The notes beneath the pieces were generated by a model that worked only from the letters and a program-made list of their open reading frames with translations, was not told the DNA's origin and made no database searches. From positions 40,228,733 through 40,292,732 of the forward strand of contig NC_092351.1 of assembly GCF_963676685.1 (NCBI RefSeq): a stretch of DNA of 64,000 nucleotides, written 5' to 3'. Below, piece by piece: positions 48,701 through 57,659 of this stretch. Positions within the stretch are counted from its first letter, which is position 1, and each line of letters opens with the position of its first letter. The position numbers and the translations under genes were made by a program. The stretch comes from Mytilus edulis (taxonomy: Eukaryota; Mollusca; Bivalvia; Mytilida; Mytilidae).

Positions 48701-50886
48701 CTAGTGTTGTCGTGTACCTAGTTTCTAGATAAGAACTGTTGAAATTTATGAATCTATGAATGGCAAGAGACATTCACTTACTCTGTCACATGATATTGTC
48801 TTCATTATTGTATGCTTGTCTACCCTTGTCTGTATGTTTGTTTGTACTTGATTCAACTGACGTCGTTATTTTACTATCCTATTTATAAAGATGTGTTTTT
48901 GATAAATGATTTGGAGTTCAATAAACAGGAATTTATATAAGTAGCTAAATTTATAATGTTATAATTTTCTAAGGCTGCTAATGAAAATCATATATACTAA
49001 CTGATAAACATAAATAACAGACCTACCAATAAATTCATTCCTCACTCGTATTCTGTCTTCTAGTTCTTCAGTGGCTACCAAAATGCAATTTACAAATGCA
49101 ACAAGCGTTGTTTTATATGGTATCAATTCAGCTGTTTTCAACTCGTTTACTATTAAGCTAAATCTGTACCGCTGTCTTTTTAATGTCTAGACAAAAACAA
49201 TGTTGGAAATAATGAGTTTTAACTTTTTAATTTAAAATTCTTTATATGCTGTAATTTTGTGTTTATTTAATCTTAGAAACAAGTAAAATTATTAAAAAAA
49301 TATGTAATCGGCTCATACTTAAAAAAATTAAAATGAGATATTTACATGACTCCATACTATTTCCGAACTTACCATAACATCGATGCTGTATGCATACAAC
49401 GTATGCATCAATTGATTTACGTCTACTAGCCATATGCTAATGTCATAGTATAATATGATGTTTTAAATTCAAAACACATTTAATATTTCAATAATCGATT
49501 CAAACAGGTAAATGTCAACTGATATTTATGCACAAATCCGACCTATTTTGGTTTCTTTTTTCACATAATCTTTATGTATTTATTGAATATCAAAGTCAAT
49601 AGCCTGTCAAATCATTGTCTTCTCGATTTCATTAAAGTATAGCATCCTGGTCTGACTCCGATAACATCGTTTGGAAGTTAGCCGCATAATGACAATATTC
49701 AGTTAAAAATGGTTAAAATGAAGACAACTATTTCATAAGGTTTTATTTGATTATCAAGCACAAATATCATTTACAAGCTACCGATTTGGTCGATCACAAA
49801 TGATACGTTGCAGATAAGAAAAAAAAACAATCATCAAAACAATATACATGAAAATAAATATAGAACAACACGAACCCGACTAAAAAAATGGTTATGAACT
49901 CGTGAGTTCCGGAAAGTCCTGCTGAATAATGACTAGCGACTCTCAACTAGATACCAAATGTGGTAAAATATCTCCGTATGTATGATAATTAATAATCATC
50001 AAAACCTTTTACATAGCAAGCCTTGAAGACCCCCAGATTACAAATATGAACAGTATTTAACTTTGTTAAATGTTAAAACCAATTGTTATTTTATCCATCT
50101 TTTAAGGGCAATGGTTTATATTGGATGAACCTTTATTCAATCCTGTTGTTTAAACATGATTGATTTCTACAATAATATCTTTGAGTTGAAACTGATGATA
50201 CCTGTCCTCTTGGTGACAGAAAATATCATTCCTTAAAAATATCGGTTAACTCTGTAATGACAATTACATTAGTATTCGATAGCCCGTAGTATCTATGTCT
50301 TGCGATAAATAATTAGAAAACAGAAACAATAATGAAATACTGACAAAATTTCACAATGGTTTGTTTTTATTCTTACATGAATAGTATGAAATACATGTAT
50401 AAAAAAATATCCGTTCGGACAATATATCATGGACCTCAACAACAGTTGTTTTATATGGACCTTTAATATTATGGCAGGCATTTTTAATTAATATTTTAAT
50501 TAGTATTTGAATCTAACAGTGTGTAAGTTATATGTTTTGTGTCTTTGATTTGTTTTAATTACTATGCTGAATGTACAGCGCCTTAGAGTATTTTTTATTT
50601 TCTATATAGGGCGCTCTATCTATTTTCATTATTATTATTATTATTATTGTAAAGTTGCTGGACACGACTATTATTTATTATGACTAAAAAAAGTCCATGA
50701 TATGATTAAACAATATTTATAAGTGATGGTGTAAAAATATTTCGTTGATGAAAGAAATAATACTACTCACTCTGAAACTATCTAGTGCTTCTATTGTCAA
50801 ATCATATCCTTCTTTGGAATAAACACACAGAGCAGACAATAATTCGAAAACTTGTTTCTTTACCATAACATTGTTTGTATCTAAGG
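28595..50886 (-). CDS. Inverted formin-2 (INF2-like), 13 exons, N-terminus missing
   Basis: Actin-assembly factor: FH2 dimers nucleate and elongate filaments, FH1 feeds profilin-actin, and the N-terminal DID/FH3 binds the C-terminal DAD. Exons 50886-50771, 49186-49027, 48180-48002, 45687-45608, 44620-43599, 42095-41953, 39408-39244, 36671-36414, 34798-34617, 32824-32704, 31725-31561, 29706-29622 and 28791-28595 join with perfect phase to 957 residues. Residues 1-215 are the armadillo FH3 region ([32 protein letters not shown]) and match INF2 best. A Ser/Asn-rich linker follows, then FH1 at 371-472 and FH2 from about 502 (FNWTKV...WKEV, TGNFLN, GNAVGFK...[13 protein letters not shown]). The WH2/DAD-like [18 protein letters not shown] lies near 907-924. 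Human INF2 has a long extra C-terminus; this one stops soon after DAD. About 100 N-terminal residues lie upstream, not found. Confidence 0.95.
28970..29335 (-). repeat. Diverged RT-tail copy in the last INF2 intron
   Basis: Follows the tail order: 'gattgccaataatacagctc', 'aaggccccgaaaagacaaat', 'aacggcctgatttatg', 'cttgggacaggtacaaac'. More diverged than the 20,057 or 34,273 copies. Confidence 0.6.
29430..30155 (+). repeat. Family A repeat copies around an INF2 exon
   Basis: A short copy at 29,440-29,530 and a longer one at 29,930-30,155 ('cctttaccaagtcaggaata', 'attttgctatttgattaggg') lie on either side of the exon at 29,622-29,706. Confidence 0.6.
29622..29706 (-). CDS. INF2-like exon: basic helix
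   Basis: Residues 865-892 plus one base, a charged helix ([20 protein letters not shown]) linking FH2 to DAD. Acceptor catatatag, donor gtaaat. Confidence 0.9.
31561..31725 (-). CDS. INF2-like exon: FH2 post domain
   Basis: Residues 810-864: [20 protein letters not shown], then [19 protein letters not shown], the usual FH2 post segment. Acceptor aataattttag, donor gtaatt. Confidence 0.93.
31952..32085. repeat. 134-bp inverted repeat with 54-base arms
   Basis: The arms pair with about two mismatches: ctgtaatattttt...tggtgcacactg against cagtgtgcacca...aaaatattacag. The loop 'aataacgcgcgtagcgggttatt' has its own short symmetry. Palindromic mobile element type. Confidence 0.88.
32093..32245. 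repeat. Possible small MITE beside the palindrome
   Basis: Ends 'ataatttaattctaaattcc' and 'ccaaaattaaattatt' are roughly inverted; the interior has 'gaagtcacggtcacatgact' and 'ggccaatcagaagacgcgtt'. Termini uncertain. Confidence 0.4.
32704..32824 (-). CDS. INF2-like exon: FH2 coiled coil
   Basis: Residues 769-809, heptad-like helix ([19 protein letters not shown]). Acceptor attttttttag, donor gtacat. Confidence 0.9.
33955..34215 (+). repeat. Family D repeat
   Basis: Nearly full copy: 'gccagacgcgcgtttcgtct', 'aagactcatcagtgacgctc', 'aagttgaagagcattgagat', 'ggtaatctatgcctga'. Confidence 0.75.
34273..34421 (+). repeat. Short 5'-truncated RT-tail copy
   Basis: Only the last 150 bp of the tail ('ctatgcggtatgggctttgc' to 'ataccacatcttctttttta'), with the same end point as at 20,690 and 37,097. 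This fits 5' truncation. Confidence 0.8.
34617..34798 (-). CDS. INF2-like exon: FH2 GNA motif
   Basis: Residues 709-768 plus two bases. [20 protein letters not shown], then [15 protein letters not shown], the best-conserved FH2 signature. Acceptor attgcaaacag, donor gtaagc. Confidence 0.95.
36414..36671 (-). CDS. INF2-like exon: FH2 core
   Basis: Residues 623-708. Contains [12 protein letters not shown], the [12 protein letters not shown] segment and [14 protein letters not shown], a hallmark FH2 motif. Acceptor ttttgtttcag, donor gtaagt. Confidence 0.94.
36786..37072. mobile_element. MITE with 20-bp terminal inverted repeats and TTAA ends
   Basis: Left end TTAAGGTGGTACCTAACAC, right end GGTGTTGGGTACCACCTTAA. 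287 bp, no ORF. The terminal TTAA on both sides could be the target-site duplication; TTAA targeting is typical of piggyBac-type elements (inference). Confidence 0.8.
37097..37811 (-). mobile_element. 3' tail of the RT retroelement
   Basis: Non-coding roughly 715 bp directly after the RT stop codon. Read on the - strand it passes 'gggatcccgctaacatgttt', 'cctgtcccaagtcaggagcc' and 'gtggatagttgtctcattgg' and ends in cttctttttt. The same sequence without the RT part is found at 20,057-20,690 and 34,273-34,421. Confidence 0.75.
37812..38573 (-). CDS. Retroelement reverse transcriptase, C-terminal part
   Basis: About 240 meaningful residues after the frameshift. The catalytic RT motif is TYRYLDDIF (YxDD type, here YLDD), followed by [15 protein letters not shown] and KIYDKRDDF. 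The thumb-like region [18 protein letters not shown] is widespread in mollusc and cnidarian retroelement proteins. No endonuclease domain was recognised after it. The class is uncertain; Penelope-like or another non-LTR lineage is possible. It lies in the same orientation as the host formin gene, inside its intron. Only one lesion disrupts the frame, so the insertion looks fairly young. Confidence 0.8.
   Translation of the reverse strand: MCPFNSRLVFVLLRITVYDSKDPSKLHLIDKFNNTYRYLDDIFSLNNQEFSQYTAEIYPKELTLNKSNLFGNNCPFLDLDISVLNGKLHTKIYDKRDDFSFPIVNFPFLDGDVPLAPSYGVYISQLVRYARVCCDVFDFNERNLCITGKLLNQGYRYHKLLKTFTKFFHRYKDLVLKFGCTCRKLISNGIALPHFYGNVVNRARKFRNGPCKLVAPLKKLILKCYLFNTVIRSLNIVFIGINIDFVISRLKAN
38489..39022 (-). 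pseudogene. Retroelement reverse transcriptase, N-terminal part (frameshifted)
   Basis: The first part of the same [29 protein letters not shown] (finger region) and [16 protein letters not shown] with [11 protein letters not shown]. The frame runs out shortly after ESQFMT, where the other frame takes over near 38,525-38,535, so a single-base indel split one ORF. An in-frame stop lies just upstream of about 39,050, so the element is also truncated at its 5' end. Confidence 0.8.
39244..39408 (-). CDS. INF2-like exon: FH2 knob
   Basis: Residues 568-622. [19 protein letters not shown], which holds the conserved actin-contacting Ile region, then [11 protein letters not shown]. Acceptor ttaactag, donor gtaagt. 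Confidence 0.93.
39711..39757 (+). repeat. (TA)n microsatellite
   Basis: About 46 bases of TA, directly followed by the first copy of a duplicated 137-bp sequence. Confidence 0.95.
39757..39893 (+). repeat. Local direct duplication, copy 1
   Basis: Starts aaacaagtctaaattgaaaa and ends ttttccaaaag; almost identical to 40,297-40,437. Confidence 0.9.
40297..40437 (+). repeat. Local direct duplication, copy 2
   Basis: Second near-identical copy about 540 bp on, without the (TA)n in front. Likely a dispersed element or a recent local duplication. Confidence 0.9.
40920..41110 (-). repeat. Family A repeat, reverse copy
   Basis: 'ggaaagtccgtaagcaaatg', 'catattcctgacttggtaca', 'aatggtggattaaacc' in reverse orientation. 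Confidence 0.75.
41690..41890 (+). repeat. Family G repeat
   Basis: Best sister of the copy at 6,340-6,512; ends 'gcatctggtgcaagaaaatt' then 'ggtaccgttaatttt'. It lies about 60 bp downstream of an INF2 exon end. Confidence 0.7.
41953..42095 (-). CDS. INF2-like exon: FH2 lasso/linker
   Basis: Residues 520-567. [20 protein letters not shown], then IEQLFSKQ and a lysine-rich end. Acceptor atatcttcag, donor gtttgt. Confidence 0.92.
42600..42790 (-). repeat. Family D repeat, reverse copy
   Basis: 'ggcatagattaccttagacg', 'atgctcttcaactttgtact', 'gatgagtcttatgtagacga', 'ggtgtactaaattacaatcc'. Confidence 0.7.
42979..43214 (-). repeat. tRNA-derived SINE with CAAT tail
   Basis: On the - strand the head GCTCGATGGCCGAGTAGTCT is a Leu/Ser-tRNA-like A box and CAGTTCGAAAC a B box. 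The body includes 'ctctccaattactccggttt' and 'accaataaaaacta' and ends 'attaaacacaactttaaaatc' then aatcaatc, as in bivalve V-type SINEs. Confidence 0.75.
43599..44620 (-). CDS. INF2-like exon: linker, FH1, start of FH2
   Basis: Residues 179-519. Finishes the FH3 ([19 protein letters not shown]), then a low-complexity Ser/Asn/Glu linker, then FH1 and the FH2 entry [11 protein letters not shown]. Acceptor gtttttcag, donor gtaagt. Confidence 0.94.
43741..44046 (-). repeat. FH1 polyproline coding repeat
   Basis: Six proline runs of 8-11 residues separated by GMPGI/GMPGV/LPGMPG spacers, coded by a GC-rich tandem repeat (GGTGGAGG units on +). Profilin-binding platform in formins. Internal units are similar enough to vary in number between alleles. 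Confidence 0.92.
45608..45687 (-). CDS. INF2-like exon: FH3 end
   Basis: Residues 153-178 plus two bases: [20 protein letters not shown], matching the last INF2 armadillo helix. Acceptor tatcttgcag, donor gtacgt. Confidence 0.92.
46380..46700. repeat. Family D fragment (-) followed by family A copy (+)
   Basis: 'atgagttttatgtagatgaa' to 46,460 is a reversed D fragment; 46,495-46,695 has 'tcatataagtgagaggtttt' and 'atgcatgtaccaggtgaaat' of family A. Confidence 0.6.
47282..47722 (+). repeat. SINE-like element ending in (AATC)n
   Basis: 440-bp GC-richer segment with 'cgtccggtcagaagggggac', 'aaagagagtgcc' and the end 'ttgccactggacgttaagca', 'accaacaatcaatcaatc'. The tail is typical of molluscan SINEs. 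No clear tRNA head. The 4,960-5,190 fragment is a relative. Confidence 0.65.
48002..48180 (-). CDS. INF2-like exon: end of DID, acidic loop
   Basis: Residues 93-152. [20 protein letters not shown], then a very acidic stretch and [11 protein letters not shown]. Acceptor aaacttcag, donor gttagt. Confidence 0.92.
48337..48717 (-). CDS. Orphan ORF inside an INF2 intron
   Basis: 126 codons from acceptor gaaactag to a stop. It is protein-like, with clustered Cys ([19 protein letters not shown]) and [19 protein letters not shown]. It cannot be an INF2 exon in this frame: joining it to exon 49,027 gives a stop after a few codons. I do not recognise the family; a retrocopy fragment, a nested gene or a transposon remnant are all possible. 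Confidence 0.35.
   Translation of the reverse strand, partial: VHDNTSNHISLESADLESITEIIGIKQRRIAVMCNQYAAGRKTKKAICCDNRRCCEVKDLDRTSFLHHSLASGEIFNFEYTNVTCFSTSFKFMYKKAIDCFSYYDFFFQKWEVGNRKNEIFLCDQL
49027..49186 (-). CDS. INF2-like exon: FH3, RNEFIG
   Basis: Residues 40-92 plus one base. Contains [19 protein letters not shown] and RVRNEFIG, standard FH3 landmarks. Acceptor taatgtctag is mirrored on + as ctagaca; donor gtaggt. Confidence 0.93.
50622..50650 (+). repeat. (ATT)n short repeat
   Basis: Follows 'agcgccttagagta' and 'gggcgctctatctat', possibly the tail of an old retroposon. Confidence 0.6.
50771..50886 (-). CDS. INF2-like exon: FH3, ALDTNNV
   Basis: Residues 1-39 of the visible protein: [20 protein letters not shown] and [17 protein letters not shown], the armadillo helix pair most diagnostic of INF2. 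Acceptor attcctttcag, donor gtgagt. Confidence 0.93.
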
Positions 50887-50924
50887 CTGAAAGGAATAAC
50901 ATAAAAACTTGAACAGTTATGAAG

Positions 50925-50990
50925 TCTAAAAGTACCAGGATTATAAATTAGTACGCCAGAAGAAGCGCGTTTCGTCTACATAAGACTAAA
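50925..50990 (+). repeat. Family D fragment
   Basis: 'gtaccaggattataaattag' and 'gcgcgtttcgtctacataag', just upstream of INF2 exon 50,771-50,886. Confidence 0.65.
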
Positions 50991-51093
50991 TGTTCAGCAT
51001 AGAAAAAATAAGTTAAGTGATGTTCAAATATGTATCAAAGACATATCAATAGAAAAGAACATGTTAAGTATAAATGATGAGCAGTATACGTAC

Positions 51094-51112
51094 CAGAATG
51101 CATTCTGAAGAC
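51094..51112 (-). CDS. INF2-like 19-nt microexon candidate
   Basis: GTCTTCAGAATGCATTCTG between acceptor ttttattcag and donor gtacgt. It would encode VFRMHS and supply the single base the next exon needs (G+CC = Ala), giving VFRMHS-ALDT. In INF2 the residues before ALDT also have a hydrophobic residue four positions back. Confidence 0.4.
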
Positions 51113-52159
51113 CTGAATAAAAGGTATGTATGCAATTTTGATCGAGTAAATATACCCAAAGGCTATGATAGAAACATGTAAGAGGTAAAAGTATAGATCT
51201 CCTTTCATTATAAGTATAAGTTACTAAATTTTGATACTTAATATTATCATATTTATTAATGACGGATGTTAACACTAAAATCAAGTTATCTCGCATCTAT
51301 GTTTTTGGTTTAGGATTTTCGGTCGGTGCTCCTTTGTGGTATTAGGGTAGATATGATTAGTTCAAGCATTTGACCACCATTACCCAAAGTTTGAATCAAT
51401 TTCAAAACATGACGAACAGGGTTAAAGGTAGAAGAAGAGTTCAGTGTATCGTATCCGATCCCATTCAGACATTTTTCATCAATATAATATAACTGGCGTT
51501 ATAGACACATTCTAATAGAAATAATAATGTCAGTTAATATCATGAACATGCGCTGTTTTAGATAATTGAAATTAAACATTTACAATAATACAAGACAAAG
51601 ACGATTTTCTCCGTATCATATTTGAGTTCTGTCAAGAGAATATATTACAAGGTTGCAAATTAAACAAAAACAGCAATTTGCGTCCCCGAAAACAAATGAT
51701 ATCGATTTTTTACTACCTTCATTATTACCTTTATAGTCTAGCTTAGAAGATTATTACTCTCTGTCTATTTTTGTCCTGATACATACAATGCCATTGTTTA
51801 AGGTCTCTTGTACTCAAAATCAATTCACTTAAATTATTTAAAATGTGTGTTGACGTTATAAAGCGGGAAATGGATACAAAGAAGGAAATGAAACAGAAAT
51901 TGTTCTCATTTTCTAAAATAAAACAAAGAAATATTTGATATCAAATATTTTTTCTCGTAACTTTTTAATGCTATTTTCCAAAAATCGCCTAACATGGCAT
52001 AGTTTTATATTTTCTTGAAGCACTATCATTTTCCTAACTTGCCATATTAATACTGATATACAACGTATGCATCAATTATCTACGTCAATTAAACAGCAGG
52101 AAACTGAAGATATTGCAAATAGTATATCATTGATTATGGTTCATGAGTCAAAAACAATC
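51113..52159. other. Upstream of visible INF2 exons, nothing seen
   Basis: The missing N-terminal INF2 exons could not be found here or further on to 64,000. No other coding signal. Confidence 0.5.
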
Positions 52160-52445
52160 AATGTGTGCATATTGGTGCTTGTTCACATTACTGTAAGACG
52201 TGTCACTGTACTTTTCTATTCCCAATTCATGTATTTGGTTTTGATGTTATATTTGTTATACTCATCGGATTTTGTCTAATGCTTAGTCCGTTTCTATGTG
52301 TGTTATATTTTAATGTTGTGTCGTTGTTTTCCTCTTATCTTTAATGCGTTTCCCTCAGTTTTGGTTTGTTACCCCGATTTTGTTTTTTGTCCATAGATTT
52401 ACGAGTTTTGAACAGCGGTATACTACTGTTGCCTTTATTGTGCAT
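52160..52445 (+). repeat. Family F repeat, longest copy
   Basis: 'attactgtaagacgtgtcac', 'ttggttttgatgttatattt', 'gagttttgaacagcggtata', 'ctactgttgcctttatt'. Confidence 0.75.
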
Positions 52446-52694
52446 GTTGTATGAACTTCAACTCTCTTGACATTAGATGCGTCGATAGGGTAAGGATTTC
52501 CTGTCATGAGCAATTTGTCTTTACTAATACCTCAGGATTCATTTCCGGTTAAAAGGTATCATGCATTTTTTCTGAGTATGTTTGAACAAAAATTACTCGG
52601 ATTCATGAATATTGGTTTCATCTTTCGGCAATAAAGGAAGAAGATATCACGAGGATTACCATCTTAAATAGCCGTGTTACAAAATATTGTATGT

Positions 52695-52950
52695 CTGATT
52701 ATAGTTATCAAAGGTACTAGGCTTATAATTTGATATGTCAGACGCGCGTTTCGTCTACATAAGACTCATCAGTGACGTTAAGATCTAATGAGTAAGAAAA
52801 CCAAAACAAGTACAAAGTTGAAGAGCATTGAGAATCCAAAATTACAAAAACGGCTTAGGTAATCTATGACTGGGATAAGAAAATCCTTAGTAATAAGAAT
52901 AATTCATATTTTTGCAAACTGAATAAACAAAATTTCTCAGGAAGTAGACA
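52695..52950 (+). repeat. Family D repeat
   Basis: 'agttatcaaaggtactaggc', 'cagacgcgcgtttcgtctac', 'aagttgaagagcattgagaa', 'ggtaatctatgactgggata'. Confidence 0.75.
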
Positions 52951-53217
52951 GGTAAACTTTAAGAACAGTAAAATTGAGACAAAATTTTTTTTTTCATTTC
53001 ACCTATATCGATTTAGATACCTTAGCTGCAGGTAAAATTAAAATTAAGATGACAAAGCGCACGACATGTCTATACACCTATAAAAATTAGAGTACTTAGT
53101 ATAATTGACCGAAACATTTTTAAATAATTGCTGATTTTTACTGAAAATGGTAGCTACATATTGCCATGATGTGTAAATGGTGGCATGAACACTGCTAGAT
53201 CTAAATATTTACAATAT

Positions 53218-53395
53218 AAAATTAAAAATGGCAACAGGGGAGACTACAACCGGATTAAAGAGCAGAAAATAGCTGAAGGCCACCATTGGTCGTCAACACA
53301 GCGAGAATATCCCGTTTTCGGAAAAGGTTTCAGCTGGCCACTTAATTCAAATTATGCGTTTCAATAATACAAGATCAAATGTTACTTTGTTAATA
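53218..53395 (-). repeat. Family B repeat, reverse end
   Basis: Reverse of the 'ggccagctg...cgctgtgttg' module. It shows ORF-like openness only because the repeat itself is open in this frame. Confidence 0.65.
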
Positions 53396-56300
53396 TGAAT
53401 TCACTTAATTCACCTAATTCCTTAAAAACATCGTTATAATGGCTATACGAATATACTTTGGAATATCCGTAAACTGTTAAAATCTGCATTCACCTTTTAA
53501 GCTAGACAATGAACGAATCCCCAGTGGGACATTTCACGGATTATCATCGGGATTTTCATGGCGAAATGCAATAAATAAAAGGAATATAATTGATACAGAG
53601 TCTAAACAAGGTTTATTTCACAGTATAAGGGGGAAGAGCACATCTTATATGTTTTTCTTCATTCAATTGTACTGTCATATGAAGGAGAGTAGAGCGAATA
53701 TTTAAGTACAAAAAAGACTTTTTTGAAACCAATACTTTTAGTCACAACTACTATAGATATAGAAATATCTAATTGCAAATCAATGGTGAAGTTGGGTTTG
53801 CTGTGATGCAGGCTTTATAAAATACCGACAAGACAAGATTTTCATTTTGTATTTTTCTTTTGACTCGTGCAGTTACTGTCATTTGTATATTCCTCCTATC
53901 TAAGGATCACTCCCTAAGAATAGACGTAACACACAAGACAAAAATTTGACATAATTATTTCATTTGTAAAGTGTGGATAGTATAGCTTTAAAGTGTTCCC
54001 AATGATGATCTGGAATAGTCTTTGTAATGCTTTTATTGTATTGCATTACTTCACATCACGATTTCAGAAAATCATAAAAACTTGACCGTATTTATAGCTG
54101 TTTCATCATATCTTGAAAAAGAGACAATGTTTACTACTAGTATTGAAATTTGTGAGACGAGATCAAACAAAGTATTAAAAATATACAAACGGATTAAAAA
54201 ATATTTTTTATTCCTTGTTTGACTTCGAGAATAAGACAAGAACAGAAAAACGCTTTATTAGAAATTCTTGGAAAAAGTTTAAGACCTATTCCGTCTAATT
54301 ATTAACTATCTTTTGTTGAAATTGTGTCCTTTAATTCCAAATTAATTATGCGTAGTCGTCAGTGTTAGAAAATAGGAAATGATGTGAAATTAGTGTCTTT
54401 ATTACAGAACTTTGAGTCATTGTTATTAACAAAATTGGTTTTTGACAACAGCATAGAATAATAATTAAATATTATAGTCGGTATTCCATGATAAAGGTAA
54501 TCACTAGAAATAGAGGCTAAAGTATTCAATGTAAGATTTTAAGGTTTTTATTTCACAAAATATCTAGGGTTCTGATTTCAATACCCAATGTGTATGCTCA
54601 GAACACATTTAAAACGTTTTGAACATACATTGTAATATATGTGTCTTATTAACAACAATATTCAATTGACCAAGTAGGTCAACTTTTCGAAATTTTCCGT
54701 TACCTAATGCACTCCCCAGTTTCTGAATCGAATAAGATCTCCATCAGGATATTTTTATGCAATCCATCAAGGTATTTATATTACAAATTTGCCTTAAATA
54801 ATGATGGAAAAGTTTTAAATATTAGTCGCAACAGGTTTTCTTTCTAGTTCTATAAACATTTTCGAAATTTTCCTTTGACTGATTCAGACGATTCGCAAAT
54901 TTAAGAATCGACTAAGCTCTCCATCTTGTCATTAATGCTCCATCGGGGTATTTCTATTAAATACATGCTAGAAAGGCTTCAAGTTCTGTAAAAAATATCA
55001 TTGAATTTATTTTATCCTGCCATTAGGTACAGCCCTACATATATGCTGTATCTGTATACGTATCTATGGAACGAGGGAAGCACATTGATAGATATTCACA
55101 ATTTATCGGGGATAATGATAGTTTATTGGTCGACCATTATAGATGTACGGTGTAAAGTATACTTTACTGTTGATCATCATAGATGATCTAATTAATGTGA
55201 CTCGCGCGCAGACAATGATAGTTTCTTCTTTGATAATGCATTAACAGTCGATTAAGTGAATTGTTTCGACAATGATAGTTAACCTCGACCAAGTATATTA
55301 AAACACGAGTCGTAAGTTCGATGATTTTGAATAAAACCGGAAATGCTTGCCAATTGTAAAATCGATTTTGATTGGCGGTCAATTTTTTTCTACTGTTGCT
55401 TTACGAATTGACGAAAACGACAACACTTCAAGAGAGTGGATGGAAGTTAATTCATTAAAACAATAGTTACTCTTTCTAAAACATGTTGTGTGGATGGAAG
55501 TTCATTCTTTAAAACAAAAGTTACTCTTTCTAGAACATGTTCAACAGGTTGTTTGAAAAATTGAATTTCGGACTTCACAAATTGAGACATCCTTGTAAAA
55601 TAATAATATATTATTACAAACGATGTTGAAATAATAATACTCGAGTTCAATTTGAAATATTTTCCATACGCTAACCCTCATAATAAATCTTACCATTCAC
55701 ATATAGGAGTAAACAAATACTGACTTGTAAAAGTAAGAAACAATAGCAACAGTTGACTAAGTGATTGTTTGCTACAGTCAATTAACAAAAACTTTTCAAG
55801 ATCCTGTATCCGCCACAGAGTAGACTTTAAAAAAACACCTTCATGTATATGTCAATACTTGTTCCGTCAATCGATGTGAGTGCAAAACGACTCTGTTGTA
55901 CAACGCTTAACTCGTTTACAAATATTGATTTTGTAAATATTGGTTTCATCACACTTGGACACAAAAATATAACTTGATATGATATCTCAATAACATTTCT
56001 TTTTTGTTTTAATGGAATCTGTCTGTTTTGTCAAAGGAAAAATTTATAATGAACAAATCAATTACAAAATGTATCATTGTTTTTAATGCTTAATAAGTTG
56101 TTTTATCAAAGGAAAAAAGTCATAATGAACAAATAAGTACGAAGTTCTTATAATAAAGATGATAACTTCTTTTCCATTTAGTAATAAAAGAAAATCCATG
56201 TAATGAATTAATTATTTTTCATTTCATTTTATGGACTTCGTTTCGTTACTAGACGATGAAAATGTACTTTTCTTAATTATTTAGTCTTTTATTATCTTAT

Positions 56301-56609
56301 AAACTAATTTCAGATTCCTAAAAGGGGAATTCATGAAATACATTTTATACATCTGTACTCTTAAACGTAGCTCGTAGACAATTAACTATTTTTATGTTAT
56401 GATATTGTCTGGCAAAATGAACGCACTATATACCAATAAAACGGATATGAATCGTAGGATTCTGGAAACGCCAGAAAAAATAATCCACGTAATTATTATT
56501 GAATAATATAAGGATTGGTAAGCATTATATCTGGTACTTTGACGATCAAGCCTGCTTCCTTAGTACTTGTATTTTGTATAGTGCGTTGGACTCTATATTT
56601 CGTATGGAA
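53396..56609. other. No gene or clear repeat seen
   Basis: AT-rich. Only short local duplication noticed: 'gtgtggatggaagttcattc' beside 'agtggatggaagttaattca' near 55,436-55,510. Confidence 0.5.
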
Positions 56610-56725
56610 ACATGTTGTTATTCATTCGTTTTATGTGTTTTGTCATTTGCTTTTGCCATTTGATTAGGACTTTCCTTTTTGAATTTTCCTCGGAGTTCAG
56701 TATTTTTGTGATTTTCCTTTTTTCT
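56610..56725 (+). repeat. Family A repeat, 3' part
   Basis: 'ttgttattcattcgttttat', 'gcttttgccatttgattagg', 'cctcggagttcagtattttt'. Confidence 0.65.
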
Positions 56726-57659
56726 TTTTTTTCTTTTGGCCTCTACATTTCTTGTCAGAAAAAAAAACAATTGTAAATCTAAACATTGGTTTTGTGACTT
56801 TATATCTTGCATTGTGACTGTTACAATTACTTGGTTGCCCATCCCCTTTAAGTTTAATTTGTACAATGGTCTTTGTCCAAAAATCCACACAATATAAGAA
56901 TATAATTTGAGAGTGTATCATGCCTTGAATTGTAGACATAGTTGCTTGAAAACCGGTTTTATACGCAAACATGATTCCACATTTTTTTTTCAGAAATGAC
57001 AAGTTTTACTGGAAACTTAAAACTTCATATAATACAATTTTTTAATTAGATTGTGCTTTTTTAAAAATCAATAGTCATTCTACCGATCTGTTAAAATTTT
57101 AATACAAAACAAAAAAGTTGTCGTATATATAGAACCTTAAGCCTTGCACTGTTTGATTTTCACGCCATTAATAATGGCAAGGGACTTCGTTCAATATAAT
57201 GGAGGTTTTATTGTAAGTTCATTCAGACACATAGCATTGTCCTATAACGATTTTCTATCACGATCAATTGGGTTTAGCGGAATTAAGTTATATAAGCATC
57301 TTTACTTCCGGGAATATTCCTAAAGGATTGAACTATAACAAATTGCAACTTTTCTACACCAAATGGTCTAAAAAGTTATGTCATCATACGTGATTAATAT
57401 AATTTCCTCAGACATCGTTAACAGCTCAATACGTTCACAAACATAAAGTTAATAAAATCTAGACATTTACTAAAGAACGGTCGTTGATGTATCACTTAAC
57501 AATGAAAAAGATAACGTACATGTGGTGTCAAGTGCATGCGAGCAACTTATTAAAAAAAACGCGCGACATCCCGTGTAGAAATCAATTGGTAACACATTGT
57601 CAATTACCCATACTGGCCATAGCTTGGTGCGATTTTTTTAGAATTGTTAAACATTTCAA

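Noticed and set aside
51024..51296. 90-codon ORF as the missing INF2 exon
   Set aside because: Its frame reads SGLQNAF and does not match INF2; only the 19-nt segment in another frame fits the phase.
53185..53367. 60-codon ORF on the + strand
   Set aside because: Lies in a family B repeat; the same peptide-like pattern occurs in the repeats at 870-1,121 and 26,358-26,594.
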